Position numbers and translations under genes: made by a program. A DNA stretch of 64,000 nucleotides from Suillus spraguei (Eukaryota; Basidiomycota; Agaricomycetes; Boletales; Suillaceae), in NCBI GenBank assembly GCA_016800925.1, contig JABCPU010000024.1:124001-188000 (forward strand), in the 5' to 3' direction. Below, piece after piece: positions 38,822 through 52,884 of the stretch. Under the pieces are notes generated by a model. The model searched no databases, was not told the origin of the DNA, and saw only the letters and a list, made by a program, of their open reading frames with translations. How positions within the stretch are numbered: the stretch's first letter is position 1; the number at the start of each line of letters is the position of its first letter.

Positions 38822-41599
38822 ATCGACTCCTGCAGAGTGGTGTGCGCTAGATAAAGAAAATGGTGAGGTCAGAGTGATATGCCGTGGACAAGCTCGAATA
38901 CCTTAAACCACCCACAGCGCCAGAACGCATTAAGATATCCCTTAAGATTACCATCAAATGGAGCGGTCGCAATTTTACCGAACCACACACCTCTGTACAT
39001 GGTAACGTGGGGGAGGTCCGAGAGAGACGTTTTCGCGGGAGCGCGGCACGATGTCCCTTCTGAAACCAATAAGAAGGGAATGATCATTTAGTGTTAAAGA
39101 TTCACCTCAACTGGTCCGATACCAGCAAAGGCGAAATGTTCTGACGTTGAGGATGCCCCGCTGGCGGTGTTCTATGACGAGATTCATGAATCACTAGCGC
39201 TCCAGTTAACTATGTCTGACTCACAGACTGCCAAGCTGGGGTACTGGAACGTGCATTGTAGGATGCGTCGTCTTTCCTGAGGAAATGTTATCTTCTGGTC
39301 TACCCATACTGGTGAATGTTGTAAAACAAGTGCAACTGAGGTAGGGGATTATTTATAAGAGATAAAAACTCATAGAGGCCATGTAAGGAGAGTCGAATTA
39401 GAAAATCGCGGCACACGGAGCCAATTCCGAACCAGCCACGCCGCCACCCAGTGCTATTGAATACAGCATTTCGGTTGGCCTTCAAAAAGATTAGTAGCCT
39501 CCTGTACGACAAGAAAAATCGGACCGATAGATATTTTAGATCTCGGGAAAACTTGCCATTAACCCACGCGGTTCAAACCTCCTCTCCGTGGGCGATCTTC
39601 GGGAACAGATGGAGCACGAAATAGACCAATCAATACGGAACGAGTACAGGTTGAAACACGGCCAGCATGAACGCCCTCAGATAATGAGATTTCCGTTTAG
39701 TCACAATCCATGTAATGTGGCACTCGATTTGACAGCGTGTAGAAGACGAGCCTTGACAGCGATCAAGACCTGGTGCAAACTTTGTATTTTCATCAAGCAA
39801 TAGCGCAAGCGCTGCCGACAACACTACATCCAGGAACCGCAGCATCAACACCCGATTCAACAGAAAATACGCACACATCAAGACCCAGTGGTGTCGATAT
39901 TTCATGAGATGCATGACAATATTCATTTCGTCCCAATCCTATGGTATTATCTGCAGACTGCACTTTCATTGGGCAACAGCGCAAGCGGTGCCAACAATCC
40001 TACATCCAGGAACCGCAGCATCAACACCCAATTCAACAGAGCACGCACACATCAACACCCAGCAATGTCAATATTTCATGAGATGCATGACAATGTTCAT
40101 TTCGTCCCAATCGTATGGTATCATCGCCATTGCTTTGAAACGGGGGCAGCACGTGAAGTCAAGAACGATACGAAACGGATCGACCAGCTTGTGAACTATA
40201 CAATATCATCATTGTATCGGAGACCGTGAACCAGAGAGAAGAAAACTGTTATAATTAACATTCGTCCGTGAGCCATGTAGGAGCTGAACAACAAGATAGC
40301 AGAATGGCGGCATAATATCTGAGAAAATCTGAACATCGGGACGAACTTAAATACATGAAGAATGACAGCTGTTACGACGGTATTTTGATACATATCCGAT
40401 CGGGGAAAGTAATAAAAACCGGGATTATATAATATCAACGAGCTGACCCTTTTTTGAGTTTCCTGTCAATAAGGATTGCTGTAGCGTGACAGCCTGGTAC
40501 AGCCTACTTGTGAATATCAGTATTTCTGCACAGCAGTAATTTTACTGCAGCTACTAGTATGAATATTTCCAAGGACGCCACATCTCACACCCCTGCAGTA
40601 AATAAGCTAATATCAAGTTTATGTATTAAGGCCTAGACCAAACCTACACAGGTAGTCCTAGTACCACCGCTGATGGGCGGTGTGCTTACAGGAAATACAA
40701 TTGTGGAATCCTTTCGTGGAGTGGCGACGCCGTCATAAACGCTCGAACCTGCGCCCATCTGGCCTGCGTATCAGGGTTCCACTTACAGATAGACATCATG
40801 GTGTGTGGTTACTGCCACTCTGGCCAGAAAAGATTGTGTATCACGGTAACATCCAGGTTTGAACATATAACCGTTGCGAACGTTCGTTGTGAGTGCTCTG
40901 GCAGTGCTATATCATTGGGCGCCCAGCATTTCAACATTGATGCCAGTTTAGCTCTTAGCCTCGAGGTGACTGAGGTGAGTTGCAATCTTTGCCATCCGAG
41001 TCTTGCAAGTATATTTCAAGGCAAGTGAGTCGCCCATATATACTAGGCCGAAAATGTGAAGGTCACGAACTCGAGTCATGTTTGCCATTCACCGACGTAC
41101 TGGCGCCAAAGGCGTTGACTTGTGCTCACATCACATGGGCGTCGCAGTAGCTCGTGATGTCAGACCGTGATATGTACCTATCTAGTCGAAATTAGTAATT
41201 ACACTCGTGCATGATAAACTTGCCATGATCGCGTGACACGTTGACGCGACGAGGTCTTTGTCGCAACATACAATTGAGCTGCTATGTAATGATATCCATA
41301 GTCAATATTTCAATACTGGTATCAACGCTCGACCATTTAACGTTTAACGTTTAGCTTGCACAGTCAGGAAACAGTAGTGAAATGTGACGGGTAAAAATAA
41401 TAAGTATATTTAATCGGAGCTTCAAAATAGGACCCGGATTTGTGTGTTGGCAGCGAGGACGAGTTGCCACCGGGCTGGTGTGTTCACTGTTGGACTCGGC
41501 CTACGTGCTTTCTATACTTTCTTACTTTCATTCTCCAAAACGGCGTCCGCTGGTGGGATCGTCTCGCGACGTCCGGAGGCTGCAGCCAGGTCTTCGGCG
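38822..41599. other. Gene-poor region, about 2.8 kb
   Basis: Apart from the possible upstream exon of the zinc-finger gene and the 176-bp direct repeat, no gene is supported. Short frames around 40680-41030 show a few Cys pairs ('VCGYCHSGQK') but no extended domain. The right end carries the NOT1 promoter and 5' UTR. Confidence 0.4.
39797..40124. repeat. Direct tandem repeat, period 176 bp, about 1.9 copies
   Basis: Unit 1 starts at 39797 (gcaatagcgcaagcg) and unit 2 at 39973 (gcaacagcgcaagcg). Shared blocks include 'catccaggaaccgcagcat' and 'tttcatgagatgcatgacaa'. The copies differ by scattered substitutions and small indels, so the duplication is not very recent. Function unknown; a coding role is not supported. 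Confidence 0.85.
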
Positions 41600-44500
41600 A
41601 TGGATAATCCTCCAAACGCTAATATACATACAATTGTAAAGGCTCAAATCGTCTTCCTTCTTTCAACCCTCACAGAAGACAATTTTGACCGCAATCAGCT
41701 TGAAATCCGTTCGGTGAGGATTGTCAGCATCAAATTAACTGTTCTTATATCACTGAACCATTCTTATTTTTACGGGAACTCCTTTTTAGCTTTCAGAGCA
41801 ACACGGGCTTGACACATACCTCCATTTTATTCGTCGCCTGATTGTACATTCCCAAGGCAGACTAGCATCTTCAGCGCCTCCATCAGCTTTTGATACTTCC
41901 ACTGCATTGACTTTTCGACTCCTCGTTCAAGAAACTCAACGACTCGCGCGTGACCCTTTCCTCGCTGACCGTTTTCGTGAGGGCATAGACAAGGGCGAAG
42001 GGGACGCATTTAGGCACTTTGATCTCCTGCGATTCGTTGATCGGGTGGCTTTACGTCCTTTGGAGAGACTTGTCCTTACCTCGGCCATCGTCTCTTCGCC
42101 CACGAGGAAGGAACTTGCCGCCCAAGCAATGTCTCTTATACGACACGACTTTGAAATTGCAGTACTTGCACTCTGCCAGCACCCCTCGTTCGACCACGCG
42201 GATCTTTCACCTCAGCAAGTTGCGAAACTCATGTCAAATCTTCTTTCTGAGTCTGCCTCTGAAACCCCAATTTTGGATCCCACGCAGCGTCAAGCGCTCA
42301 TTGCTGCTGCGCAGGCAAAGTATGGGCCTGAAATTGTCGCTCCTATCTTGCAGCGCATCTTCCCAACATTAAGGTCAGGGCAATGTGTTTACCACTTTTG
42401 TCAACTATTGACCCAAACCCTTGGTGCAGCTTGCCTCCCGGCACTTCCCTGGTTCAGACGCTGATTCATTTGGGTCCTGAAATCACCAGCGATCCAGATA
42501 CTGTTTGTGCTCTACTTCAACGCTTCGGGATTTCGGACGCGAATCCTCCTCGAGACGCGCAATTGGTGGAGATCATGTCCAATTTGGCTCGACTGGCCGC
42601 GGAGGGTACAACTTTATGTGATGTCGGAGCTTTGGTGAGGGCGTTGAGCAGCTTTGTAAGGGTCTCTTTGATCGAAAATTGCATTTACTCACGTGTATGA
42701 TTAGCACACTACCTTGAACTGGGCGAATGTCATTAAGGCATTCGATCTACCTGACCGTCATGGGGTGGATACTGCTACCTTAAAGCTTCTAATTGCCATT
42801 CTGCTTAACTGCCCACGTGACGCCGATCCTCATGCTGTTACTGGTTTCTGGGGGACATGGTCCAACTCATTATACCAACTGAAACTTCTTGATGCGTTGC
42901 TCTCACTTCCTGCAGATACTTTCAATTTTGTATCTTTGCCAGGCAGGAGGATCGTTACAGTAGATGACGTCGCAGTCGCGAGTCCCACAATCAAGTCCCT
43001 TGCGGCCAACGTACAGAGCCACACTTGGAATTCGTTGGATGTCTTCGAGGTTCTCGTACGACTCGCGGACTCGGACAGCGCCGAAATTCGCTCCTGTGTT
43101 AGGGATATGCTCGACAAGGCACTGAAGATCAGCGCTGAATTGGTACAAATGGGTCTACTGCAAGTACCAGTAAGTTATTCTTCTATTTTCACGTGCTTCT
43201 TTTCCTTAATGGCGTCAAGGATGCAAACTGGAACGAAATACGCGTGGAATACTCTCGGAAACTTCTAGCCATGTTCCTTGCCGGACATCCTAACCACCAA
43301 CTGGTCTTTATGCGTCTGTGGCAGATCGAACCGACCTATCTAACCGATGCATTCCGCGACTTCTATGAGGAAAATCCTCTCAATATCTCGAGGATCCTGG
43401 ACGTAGCTCAGGACCTCAAGGTAAGCCAAAGTGAGCCTCAAGGCGCTCATGATGACTATAAATGGGATCAGATTCTGGAGAGCTTGCTCGATGTTCGGCC
43501 CTTCACATTTGCCCTAGATGTCGCTTCGCTGGCATCGCGCCGAGAGTACCTGAACCTTGACAAGTGGTTGGCCGACAACGTTAACCAACATGGAGCAGAG
43601 TTCTTACGTGCCATGGTTGCATTTTTGGAAGTCAAAATGGAGAGCGAGAAAGTGGCAAGAATGTCGGATCCCGCCGTCGATAGTCGCACGCTGTCTCTCA
43701 ATCCCAACACCATCACCATATTCCTACGCATTCTCCGTAATAAGTGAGTATCCATGCCTTCTGATTTGCTTTTTTTTCGTTTCTCTTACTAGGTTGTAGT
43801 TCTGCCAAAATGCCTCGAGATGATATCGATTACTGTCTCGAAGTCCGCAACTCCTGTCTACAGGTTCACCCTCGTCTCATGAGCCTCCTGCCCGGTAGCG
43901 ATATCGATCCTGGATTGACTGTCGTCAATTACTCAGCGGAGATTGAGAGTGAGGTTGACGCCATTTACAAGCACATGTATGACGAACAGACCTCTATCGA
44001 CGAAGTCATTGCGCTCCTCCAACGCAGCAAAGTTTCGTCTGATAGTCGTGACCACGAGATTTTCTCCTGCATGCTCCACTTCCTCTTCGACGAATACAAA
44101 TTCTTCCAATCCTACTACCCCGCTCGCGAGCTTGCCATGACTGGATATCTATTTGGTTCTATCATTCATCATGATCTCGTAGATTCAGTTCCTCTCGGAA
44201 TTGCCATCCGTTACGTTGTCGACGCCCTCAACTGTCCTCCTGATACCAATCTTTTCAAGTTTGGTCTCCAAGCCCTCTCCCGCTTTGAAACTCGCCTTGC
44301 TGAATGGCAGCCTCTGTGTCAGGCTCTTCTCAGAATTCCCCATCTTATGGAGGTTCGCCCCGACCTGGCCGCCGTCATTCACCGTGCCATTGCTGTTGGC
44401 GGCGACGGATCGCGCAGTAACGCTGATATGCGCGGTATCTCTGCTGGCCTTACGGCTGACCCTGCGCCCGTATTTACCTCTATCCACCCTGACAAGTTTG

Positions 44501-47500
44501 ATGTGGAGATCGTCGAGCCTCCGGAGGAGCTCTCCGACAAGATTCTGTTCATCGTGAACAATCTTGCGCCCAATAACTTTGACGCCAAGTTATTGGAGAT
44601 GAAGGACCAATTTGACGATACCTTTTCGAGGTGGTTCGCTAATTATCTGGTAGACCAGCGTATCAGCAGCGAGCCTAACAACCACCAGCTGTATCTGCGT
44701 TTCCTCGACGCGCTTGACAAACGGGTTTTGTCGAAGTATATATTGCAGGAGACCTTTGCTAAAGCAGCAACGGTACTGAACAGCGAGAAGACGATGCAGA
44801 TCACCTCGGAGCGTTTGGTCCTGAAGAATATCGCGTCATGGCTTGGGACCATTACGCTTGCTCGTGACAAGCCGATCCGTCACAAGAATCTTGCCTTCAA
44901 GGACCTTCTCATGGAGGGCTTTGATCACGGACGCCTTATTGTTGCCATTCCCTTTGTTTGCAAAACTCTCGAACCTTGCTCCAAATCCAAAGTCTTCAAG
45001 CCACCCAACCCTTGGCTGATGGCAGTCATAACTCTACTGGCCGAGTTCTACCACTACGGTGAAATCAAGTTGAATCTGAAGTTTGAGATCGAGATGCTAT
45101 GCAAGAGCCTCGACATCGACCTTGCCAGCATCGAGATTATGAACGTTGTGCGCCACAGGACCACTGCTGGCGATACAGGACCTGCCATACCCGAATACGT
45201 CACTGATATAGACTCGATGCCGATGAACGGGTTTGATCCCACTCATATGCAGGGTGAAAGCCAGGTCATGCCAATTGGGCCTACGCCTACAGCTGAGCCT
45301 CAACGTGCTGTAGGGGCCCATATTGAGTCAATTCTCTCGAGCTTGGGCACGAGTATTGTGGTCAGCGCGCAACTAGCCCCTTACAATGGTAACCACTCCT
45401 TTAAGCGTGCAGTGCAAGTTGCTGTCGATCATGCTGTCCGGGAGGTAAGCAATTTGATGTTCATCTCCACTCCACCATCTGAGGTGTTCGCCAGATCATT
45501 ATTCCAGTTGTTGAGAGGTCTGTGACGATCGCTGGCATCTCGACTCGCGAGCTTGTTGCCAAGGACTTTGCAACGGAGGCTAACGAGGAGAAGTTGCGTA
45601 AGGCTGGACACCTGATGGCGCAGAAGCTTGCCGGGAGTCTCGCGCTGGTCACCTGTAAGGAACCTTTGAAAAGCAATCTCGGAGGTCACTTGCGTTCTTC
45701 TCTGGTGGACCACGGGTTTAGTGACGTAAGTGCTTGAGAGATATGGGATACTAGACGATTACTAACAGCGTTCTAGCAAACGATATCCGAGCAAGTCCTG
45801 GCCATTCTCGTGCAAGATAATGTAGACGTTGCATGTGCAGCGATTGAAAAGGCTGCTATGGAGCGAGCAGTGACAGATGTAGATGAGGGTTTTGCCGCTT
45901 CATATGAGGCTCGTCGTCGCTACCGCGAGGTATATTGCTTGTCATTTGTCACCAAACTGCAGCTGATTTCTACTTTCCAACAGCATCGGAGCGGGCAGGC
46001 ATTTTGGGATCCTGCAGCTCCGCCCTCAAACTTCTCCGCTAGTCTTCCGGATCCTCTGCGCATCAAGCCGACAGGATTGCAACCCCATCAAGTGGCGGTC
46101 TATGAGGATTTCGGTACGTTTATTATCTATGCCTTAATATGGTCCATCTTGATGTTTTATTTCAACTTAGCCCTGGACTCGAAGCGTGGTGCACCAATGA
46201 GTCGGCCGAGTTCGACGGTGTCGTATGCTCGCAATGAACATCTGAATCCAGCCCTCTACGCTTCTTCGCCTACCCCAGAGTCAGCTATCGCACCCCATAC
46301 GATGTCTCACCAGGAAGCAATGGAACGCTTTACTGTAAGCATACCTTCTATTTTACGCTGTCGGAAACCTGATTGTCGCGTGCAGACAATCCTGAGGGAC
46401 CTGGAGGGCCTAATCATTCAGTTGCCCATCCAATCACTGGCTGCCCTTCCTCCCAATCATGATCTTCGTCACCTTGTTCGGCAGATCCTGTATGTTGCAG
46501 CGAGTTCCATCGATCATAACCGCACTCCCCTCCACATGTCTCAGAAGATTGTTCAGCTCCTGTACAAGACAAGCTCTCAGCTTGGCAGAGAGATTTATGT
46601 TGCTTTGTTGGACCAGTTATGCCGCACGTTTGAGGACGTTGCTAAAGAGGCTATCACGTGGCTGCTCTATGCAGAGGATGAAGTTAGTCTCAAGTTCTCC
46701 TTATACGTGCGCACCGCTCACATCGCTTCAGCGTAAACTCAACATCCCTGTCACTGCAACTCTGCTGCGCAGCGGTCTTGTTAGCACTTCGCTTCAGGAT
46801 CAACAGCTGGCGAAGAATTTGTTTACTGACCCTCGCCCCAGTCTGCAAAACTTCGCGGCAGGTCTCATTCGCGAATGTCTATCAAGTGACCCCCCAATTG
46901 CTTCCCAAAGTCAGTTGACATACTCTATTGAAGTTCTTGGACAGTTGGCACAGGCTGGCGATGCTAATGAAGAGTATGTTGTGACCGAATTTAGTGGGCT
47001 TGTGTATTGACCAGTGTACTAGGGTGAATCGTCTCTTAGATGACCTTCGAGTCGTTCGCAGACCCTCGACAGAGGGCATGGTGGTCCGCCAGCCCTCGGT
47101 CAAGCCAGAAACCGAGCAGCTCAGGGAAAAGTTGTTTAGCTGGTTCCAGCAATGGGTTTCAATCTTCCAGAGGTCTCACTCCCCAGAGAAGGCTTTCGTC
47201 CCCTTCATTTCCCAGCTCACGAAGCAGGGAATTTTGAAGGTCGAAGATATTTCTTCATTCTTCTTCCGCGTGTGTGCGGAGGCAAGTGTGACCAGCTACA
47301 TCAAATGCGTGGCAAACGGGGAGTTTGAATACGCTTTCCAAGTTCTTGACGCGATGTCACGATTGATCGTCTATATCATCAAGTATCATGGCGACGCTTC
47401 TGGAATCGACAACGATCAGGCAAAAGTTCATTACCTCACCAAGATTTTGTCGATATTCGTCCTCGTTCTGGCGAATATGCATGAAGAACAGGGCGCTCAC

Positions 47501-48788
47501 TTCCAACAGAAGCCATTCTTCAGATTCTTCTCCAGTCTCATCAGTGATTTGCACTCCATCGCAGAACATTTAGGCTCAGCTTATTTTTCTCTACTGATCG
47601 CTATCAGGTAAATTATTTTGTAGTTATTATTTTTATTGTAGCTCACAGTCGCGCAGTGACACTTTCAGTTCTCTGCAACCCACCTACTTCCCTGGATTTG
47701 CGTTCTCTTGGCTCTGTCTTGTTTCTCATCGGCTATTCATGCCAAAATTGCTACTGTCCGAAAACCGCGAGGTGAGATTTGCCCTTCAATTTTGAGAACC
47801 CTTTTTTGACCTGTTCCGTCAGGGCTGGTCCGCGTTCCACAAGCTCCTTCTTTCCCTTTTCAAGTTTTTGGCTCCGTTCTTGAAAGAGGCCGATCTCCAA
47901 CTCGCATCCCGCGATCTGTATCGCGGCTCCCTCCGACTCCTCCTCGTCCTTCTTCATGATTTCCCAGAGTTCCTCAGCGAATACTACTTTAGTCTCTGCG
48001 ATGCCATCCCTCCGCGTTGCATCCAGCTTCGCAACATCATCCTCAGCGCCTTCCCTATGTCTATTATCCTTCCTGACCCTCATCTACGCAACATCAAATT
48101 TGACTCGATTCCCGAAATGGGACCAATACCACCTATTCTATCAGACTTTGCTTCAGGTCTCAAAAGCGCTGACCTCCGCAGCAACCTCGATCAATACCTC
48201 CTTAATCGTGGAACCCCTTCATTCCTTACAACACTCAAAGATCGCTTGAGGCTGCCCGGCGTGCCAGAGGGTTCAACCGAGTCATACAACCTGTCACTAA
48301 TAAACTCCCTTGTCATGTACATTGGAGTATCGTCAGTTGCTCAGGCCAAAGCAAGGAGTGGCTCCTCTGTGTTTGTCGCGAGCGACCCTGGCGTCGTTGC
48401 TTTACAGTATCTTGCTGCTAATTTGGATGTTGAAGGTGAGTTTAACGAATCCACTAGTTTATGGCATAAATTGAAACGATATGTAGGACAACACCACCTC
48501 TTGAGCTCAATGGTTCTCCATCTGCGATATCCTAACGCCCATACCCACTGGTTCAGCTCTTTGCTTCTCCACCTCTTTGTAGAAGTGAAGGACGATCGCT
48601 TCCGAGAAGTGATGACTCGCGTCCTTCTGGAGCGCTTCATCGTTCATCGTCCTCATCCCTGGGGTGCTTTGGTCACCTTCATTGAGTTGCTCCGCAATTT
48701 GAAGTATGAGTTCTGGAACAAGGAGTTCATTCGCGTCGCACCTGAAGTCACCATGTTGCTTGAGAGCGTAAGGCGTCCCGCTGTTTAG
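41600..48788 (+). CDS. NOT1: CCR4-NOT complex scaffold subunit Not1
   Basis: Large scaffold (about 2,100 residues) for the deadenylase complex that controls mRNA decay and transcription. The start at 41600 (MDNPPNANIHTIVKAQIVFL) is preferred over 41444, which would add an unrelated basic stretch. The N-terminal HEAT part has 'HGLDTYLHFIRRLIVHSQG' and 'TFRLLVQETQRLARDPFLA'. The long exon at 43810-45440 carries 'LQVHPRLMSLLPG' and the MIF4G-like Caf1-binding domain. Next is the CAF40-binding DUF3819 module ('HIESILSSLGTSIVVSAQ', 'AHYNGNHSFKRAV'-like, 'TIAGISTRELVAKDFA'). The C-terminal Not1 superfamily domain (47870-48788) ends with 'HPWGALVTFIELLRNLKYEF'. All exon joins examined stay open, so the gene looks intact. 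Confidence 0.93.
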
Positions 48789-49101
48789 ATGAACCCCTTA
48801 CTCAACGAACATTGCAGGTTGCGAGGTCCATCTATCAGCCATAGACTCATTCTGTCTTTGTTCCTGCTATCTGTCGCGCATATCTGTTTCTTTGGGTTTT
48901 TTCCTTGTTCTCTAACTGCACTCACTGTATTGTAACAACCTTTCACCGTTTTCAAGTGTTGAACAAGGTGTAACATGAACTTTGATTATAGCGAACCTCC
49001 TGCACAACCTTGTCGACACATCTCTGGCTTGTTGATGTCTATAACGCCCTTTAAAAATCCCTTACGTTTACAATACTATGTACACCTATGGGCATTCTAT
49101 G
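48789..49101. other. Convergent intergenic, NOT1 / hydrolase 3' ends
   Basis: 313 bp between two converging stop codons. T-rich stretches (about 48880-48960) fit 3' UTR sequence. No gene was seen. Confidence 0.5.
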
Positions 49102-52100
49102 CTAATTAAGCCATGACATGCGAGCGTTGAATCCCCACTTGCCATTGTTTGACCTACTAGCTGATCCCCAAACACTGCAATCATGTCTCAGTCAACAATC
49201 CTATATGTGAACCAGAACTTACCCGGCTGCCTCTGCACCACTCGCCCCAGTCCTATCTGCTCTCCCATCGACTACCAACCAGTCGGGTACCAAGACACCT
49301 GTGCGGATGGGGAATAATCTTAGCGCACGCTCGAGTCCGCCAGGGTCAGATGATTGCAGGAACAACACAGTGTTTGCAGTATTTGATGTTCTCTTGACAA
49401 GGAAAAGTAAACCTGCAAGGCAACTTTCAGTGTCTCTCAGGCTTGCCGCTTCGACCCGACCCACCAGAAGTAGGGTTGTCGAACTTTTTGTCATTCAAAA
49501 CCCAAGCTCCTTCGTAGTGCCAGTCACTCTGACTGCATCTTAGAAGATCTTTGACAAACAAAGAGTCTGCACAACCAATAATAACCATATTACCCCCGCA
49601 TGTCAGACTACTTCCTACTTCATGCGCAAAAAATATTCGCGCATCAAGCAGATGGTAAGTTCGTAGGTTGTGCATAATCCGCAAGGCTGCAGACAGCTCG
49701 GAGGAGTGATATAGCGATGGAATCACGATATCGATGATTCCGTCTGTATTGAGAATAGCCTGAGCACGTCCGTACGGTTGTTGGAAGTTATCCACATAAG
49801 AATCTACTGCCTATTTCAACAGACCATGAAGGATGTCCTGGTATCAAAATACACGAAAGGACCTTACCTTCCAACTGGTTGGGTTGCGATTAATGTCTTG
49901 CTCGAGCCAGATTGTTCCAGCCTCAGCACTGACGTGTGCGATACTCTGATTGTCAATCACAAGTCTACTGACAGAAGCCTTGCTTAGGTCGAGGGAAACG
50001 ACACTAATGTTCGAGGCCTTGACATTCACCCCTCCTTCGTCATCTTCGCATACTTCTAAACGACCAAGCCTGGAACGAATGTCGTTGCGTCAAGCTTGTG
50101 TACAAGATGAGGAAAGAGGAGAGTCCCACCTTCCGGGCACTTTGAGGGCGTGCACCCGCCAACCTCCCATTGACCCACTCTCTGCAGGGACAGCAACAGT
50201 AAGTGTAAACTTACGACATTTTGTTTTTGATGCGCCGTATGAAGAGCAGTAAACGCGGTCAAGAAACGCCTGAACACGAGAACTTTGAAGCACCTCGAGC
50301 CACCAGTGAGGCTGACCAGGCTCCTCGTGGTACCTTCAATATATCAATAAGCCATCATTAGGAATAAAAACCAGCATAAATATATACATGATGTCTGCGT
50401 CTGGATTCCATTCCCTGAGCACACTCACTGCCTCACGAGTGTGCCACGGTGGAACATTATCATCCGAGCCACTGGTCAGCGGTTGAGTAACTTCGTCACG
50501 AGGGATTATTACAAGACACACCCATGTATTGCAAGCACAGGCGTGTGAGCCAGATTGGAAAGGAATAGGTCATTGTCATCTGGTAGGAGCGATGTTTCCA
50601 GAATAGCTCGGAGCGCTGGGTCAATGAAGTGGGAAAATCTGTCAGAAGGCTGGTCAGCCTAAAACATAGAGATGAAATTTTATGATACCTCGACATCGTC
50701 CATGGGACATATGCCTGCGACTTGATATATCCCGCAGCGGCTACGACTGTGTTTCACCGTAATCTTGATCAAAGCCCCAATTATAGTTCGTCAAACATAC
50801 CGGCTTTCACCTTGTCCGGCCATCTGCTTGCTATGTACCATGCTCCTTGCCCCCCATTCGAATGACCCATGACAATAAGCTTTGTGTCTCGAGGATAAAC
50901 CCAGTCCACGAATCCTGTACATAGGATATCGTGCAGGGCTGTCACCGCGGCGAAAGCATCAATAGCAGAAGGACCATGCCAATCGAGGCCCTATCGTCCA
51001 TCAATCAAATCACTAAAGTAGGTACTGATATGTGAGTTACCCAGGAAGTTCGACCAGACGGAATGATAACCCATGCCCTGTCTTGTCGAGGGAGGCTGTC
51101 TGCCCAGAATGTTTGATCGATGATGTCGACGCCTGCGCCATCTAGAAATTTTGAATGAAAAGAAAATCAACATCCAAGAAAACTGGAAGCCATAAGTGAG
51201 GGCTATAACATACGCAGCGCTAGAATTGGTTCTTTCAGCTCTCCTTCACCTTCTTCATTGGGATACCGAGGGGGGAGCACCAAGAATATGGTTGGATTGC
51301 TGAAACCTAAATTGTACGTTGCTCTGATGGCAGTGTAACTGATAGAAGTCCACATGGAAATATGTCTGATAGGAATATTGACTCTGAATATTCGTTGTTC
51401 ATCAACATCACTGCATGCAGATTCATCGTGAAAGGGAGAGATTGTAATGTCGACCGGAAGCTCTGTGATATTGGTAGGGATCAATCCCGAACCGGGTTGG
51501 AACTCCAGCGTTAGTACATGTGTTTGAGTCGGGGCGAGCCGTATTGCCGTCACAAGGTTGCATAATGAAAGCTCCAGACCTGCGCAAGGTGGAATCGCAG
51601 CCGACACTACTGTCCACCATCCTGATGTAGATGTAGTGTTACGGAAAAAATCAACGTTTCGAAGCCCGATTCCTAGCGTTGAGGAGAACGGCCGGCCATA
51701 AATGAAGTCTGGTATGACATCGTGAGCAGGTGCATGTAAGATTGGTGTCGCCAGATAAGGTGATGTCCCAAGTAGTGGAAGGGTATCAATTGAGATAGTG
51801 AAGTTGATGCTCAGAATTGGATGCTCTGAGTTGTATGACCGTGGGTCACCAAAGAGTCTTATCTATTGATAGTGGAAAACTCAGATAATGTTCCAAGCCT
51901 TCGAGAAGTCATATCACCTCGTAAGGTGCACAAAGAACCACTTGATATAGGGTCTTTTTGGCTCTAGACGGAGACATCGGGAGCGAGACGAACTGTACAG
52001 GGGCACGCTCGAGAGCGTAAACATTCCCCATGTGCCACTCCGGGACATGTGTTGTCCAAATTGTCTCATCACCTGGTAAGATGGAGAAATACGCGCCCTG

Positions 52101-52608
52101 GAGGCACTCGATACGCAAGCGTGGATCGGCCACAGTCCTCTCTTGCTTAGAATCGGGAGGATAAACGGTGAGATATGTCCGGAGGACGTTGTGATGCTGC
52201 AGTGCTGCCCATCCCTCGGTCGCACGAAGCTGCTCCCACCGAATACTGGGATGAGATACCTTGAGACCTCCCTGTTCATCCGAGCTGGCTTTCGACCAAG
52301 AGACATATCCGCCATCAGCATAAGCAGATGAATAGGTGCGGGTCAAATCTATGTTCTTAGACACTTCAAAATTCATAGCACATTAGCTCAAACTCATAGT
52401 ATACAATCAATATGATTGCCCACAGTCAAGGGGAAACGCAGGTGAAAGGAAGTGCTGTTCCCTAGCATGGATGGGGAAAGGTCCGAGAACCTGAATCGCA
52501 GCGACATGTCAACTTGCACGTTGTACTATTGTCCCAGATGAAGTTGAGGTAAAAACGTACATCCCATTCTTGAGACATTTCGATACGCCATTCCCTAGTG
52601 CCATCCAT
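49102..52608 (-). CDS. Alpha/beta hydrolase, prolyl-oligopeptidase (S9)-like
   Basis: Large (about 850-residue) serine hydrolase of a family widespread in agaricomycetes; the substrate is unknown. The assumed start at 52608 reads MDGTREWRIEMSQEWDVLGP and continues 'FPIHAREQHFLSP', a family hallmark. Next are 'AYADGGYVSWSKASSDEQGG' and 'LRATEGWAALQHHNVLRTYL'. The catalytic domain has the nucleophile elbow MGHSNGGQGAWY (about 50870), the acid region 'SDDNVPPWHTREAV' (about 50440) and the His in 'GQPHWWLEVLQ' (about 50310). The C-terminal domain has 'ALRLFPIRTGVLVPDWLVV', and a final small exon ends 'WGFNARMSWLN' at 49102. An intron with donor GTGGGT near 49463 is needed to join 'NPTS' to 'GLLFLVK'. 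A signal peptide exon may lie further upstream; none was identified. Confidence 0.85.
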
Positions 52609-52884
52609 GACGCCTTAACTTGTAAGCTTAAGTTCGGCTGGCTCGAAGTTCAAACTTGAAGGCCTGGATCAGCAATCATCGTGATCATTTAGCTCGGCCG
52701 AGCGGAATTCGGAAGCTGTAGTGTAGTTTCAAATGGGCCCTGATTTTTCTGGCCAACCTGAACACTCGGGCAATAGTATGATTATACAACGAAAACGACA
52801 ACTTGTTATTTGCTACAACATGGATGAAAAAGCGGTTTCTGGAACACTGGGTATCTAAGACGTCAATCTCACTAGAATAATCAC

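Noticed and set aside
39560..39595. tRNA-like B-box (ggttcaaacctc)
   Set aside because: No matching A-box, anticodon arm or acceptor stem could be folded. It is part of a short CCCACG/CGTGGG inverted repeat only.
41444..41599. N-terminal extension of NOT1 from the ATG at 41444
   Set aside because: The added residues are basic/Ser-rich without Not1 similarity, while the ATG at 41600 directly precedes the conserved start.
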